Positions 62,753 through 64,000 of a stretch of DNA of 64,000 bases are shown piece by piece. The DNA lies in the NCBI GenBank assembly GCA_029864565.1, contig JAOTTD010000007.1:1-64000 (forward strand). Reading direction: 5' to 3'. This stretch comes from Thermoplasmata archaeon. GTDB lineage: Archaea; Thermoplasmatota; Thermoplasmata; UBA10834. Every line of letters starts with the position of its first letter. The stretch's first letter is position 1. A program made the position numbers and the translations under genes. The notes under the pieces were generated by a model that was not told the DNA's origin, did no database searches, and saw only the letters and a program-made list of their open reading frames with translations.

Positions 62753-64000
62753 TCATGACGAACGCGTGACTTTCATCTTCCTCGCCCTTGCGGCCGGCAG
62801 GTGCGCCGGAGGAGCGGCTTCGTCCCACCAGTATATCTCCTCGCTCGACTTTGACATGGCGTCGATGCCTTTCCAGAACCGCATCAGGTTATCACTCACG
62901 CGCACGTTCTTGACCGCTCCTACGATCTCGCCGTTGCGTATCCTCAGAACGGCGTCGCGCGGAATGGTCGAGAAGTCTCCCGTCGAGTAATTCTGAAACC
63001 TAGTGTACCACGTGTTGTTGATGTACAGCCCGTCCCGGACATCCTCCACGAGCTCTTCGACCTTCAGGTCGCCGGCCTCGAGCACCGGATGGAACATCAT
63101 GGGCTCACTGGGCATGCTGAATTGGCTCGCCACCAACGGGCCTGTGCTGGCGGTCGATTTCGCCTTCATCCGCTTGGCGGTCGATGTGTTGTGCAGATAT
63201 GTCTTCAGCACACCGTTGCTGATGACGACGTTCCTCTTGGCTGGTTTGCCCTCGTGGTCGAACATCCTCCTCGACATCGATCTCCTCATCGGATCATCGA
63301 CCAGCGTGACTGCATCCGACGCGACGCGCTTGCCTATCCTCTTGGCGAACATAGACATGCCCAGCTCAACCGCCAGGCCGCTGGCCATACCCCCGGTCGC
63401 GCCCACGATGCCACCCAGGAAGAACGGCTCCATCACGAGGTCGAACCGACCCTCCTCGCCGGAGACTGGATTCTTCGCCGCGATGGCCAGTTCCGCCGCT
63501 CGAGCGCCGGTCTCGCGCGCTCGCATCTTGTCCAGGTTCGTGGCGACGAGCACGGCATGGCCCGACGCCTCCGGCTGGGTGAATGCTCTGACTGAAAGGT
63601 CCATCGAGGCGTTCGCGTCCTCAGCCAGCGCGCCCTTGGAGGACGCTATCCCCCACTTGGAGTCTCGGACGAAGAACGTCCCGCCGACATCGGGCGCCCC
63701 GGTCGACACGGCGCCGTCGATCGCATCGAGCACGTAATTCGCAGGGTTCCTGAGAGACAGGATGCGCTTGTCCAACTGGCTGCGCCTGTACTTGAACTTG
63801 CCAGAGGCTATCCCGCCGTAGTCCTCGTTCACGGGCGACGCGCGTGCATGCTTGACGATCAGCCTCACGGTCTCGGCTCCTTTTCGGAGGTCTCTCACAT
63901 CGGAGGCCATCGTCCGGCCTCCCACCGCGACGAGCACGTGCGCGTGGACCGCACGCGAATGGTTGGAGATGTCTACCATGGAATTGGAGTATCGAATCTG
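62753..64000 (-). CDS. TldD/PmbA-family protein (TldE-like), 5' end beyond the window
   Basis: At least 415 residues are visible. The frame stays open to the right edge (IRYSNSMVDISNHSRAVHAHV), which matches an internal TldD/PmbA strand, so the ATG at 63979 is probably not the true start and roughly 30-50 N-terminal residues are missing. The C-terminal domain has FDHEGKPAKRN, NTSTAKRMKAKSTAS and STGDFSTIPRDAVLRI, as in the TldE/PmbA side of the family. I find no HExxxH zinc motif, so this is probably the non-catalytic partner of a TldD protease that processes peptides. Confidence 0.86.
   Translation of the reverse strand, partial: QIRYSNSMVDISNHSRAVHAHVLVAVGGRTMASDVRDLRKGAETVRLIVKHARASPVNEDYGGIASGKFKYRRSQLDKRILSLRNPANYVLDAIDGAVSTGAPDVGGTFFVRDSKWGIASSKGALAEDANASMDLSVRAFTQPEASGHAVLVATNLDKMRARETGARAAELAIAAKNPVSGEEGRFDLVMEPFFLGGIVGATGGMASGLAVELGMSMFAKRIGKRVASDAVTLVDDPMRRSMSRRMFDHEGKPAKRNVVISNGVLKTYLHNTSTAKRMKAKSTASTGPLVASQFSMPSEPMMFHPVLEAGDLKVEELVEDVRDGLYINNTWYTRFQNYSTGDFSTIPRDAVLRIRNGEIVGAVKNVRVSDNLMRFWKGIDAMSKSSEEIYWWDEAAPPAHLPAARARKMKVTRSS

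Overview
The window is archaeal. It carries archaeal-type EF-1A, EF-2, uS7, uS12, uS10 and eS8, an aIF2-beta, an archaeosine-type tRNA-guanine transglycosylase, the KEOPS subunit Pcc1, an intron-bearing tRNA-Ser, TATA boxes in front of most transcription units and an archaeal 16S rRNA. The 16S gene stands alone with no 23S or spacer tRNA after it. That, with the gene content, suggests an uncultured, probably anaerobic member of the Thermoplasmatota; this placement is inference. Many starts are GTG or TTG and several genes look leaderless.

Layout. 0.1-10.8 kb: three non-pyrrolysine MttB-type methyltransferases around a peptide-type ABC importer whose binding protein is fused to six PKD domains. 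11-16 kb: ACR3 arsenite exporter, a threonine-synthase-like PLP enzyme, a secreted clostripain-type protease and a ferritin-like protein. 16-22.2 kb: a gene-poor, repeat-rich accessory stretch with an eight-repeat surface protein, tRNA-like dispersed repeats, two Fe-S redox genes, and a 25-bp copy of the tRNA-Ala 3' end placed like the far attachment site of an integrated element. 22.4-29.3 kb: the str-like translation cluster (uS12-uS7-EF-2-EF-1A-uS10) and a DUF1616-Pth2-DUF99 group. 29.4-34 kb: a tRNA-modification neighbourhood (TgtA, Pcc1, an MtaB-type methylthiotransferase) with a tRNA-Gln. 34-36 kb: small coiled-coil and hypothetical genes and an S66 carboxypeptidase. 36.3-46 kb: a second ABC importer with a 1784-residue binding protein carrying about twelve PKD-like repeats, plus a separate membrane-anchored PKD protein. 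46.2-48.5 kb: tRNA-Ser and 16S rRNA. 49-53.4 kb: a complete group 3b [NiFe] hydrogenase operon with its endopeptidase. 53.5-64 kb: CTP synthase, an orphan multi-GAF histidine kinase, aIF2-beta/TRAM, a PhzF-like protein, a presenilin-like protease, a phosphoesterase, eS8 and a partial TldD/PmbA protein that runs off the right edge.

How it fits together. The two importers, the secreted protease and the MttB paralogs suggest a heterotroph that takes up peptides or methylated amines. The soluble hydrogenase would exchange electrons between NAD(P)H and protons. Neither importer has its ATPase genes in the window, and the MttB paralogs have no corrinoid protein beside them, so both systems need partners encoded elsewhere.
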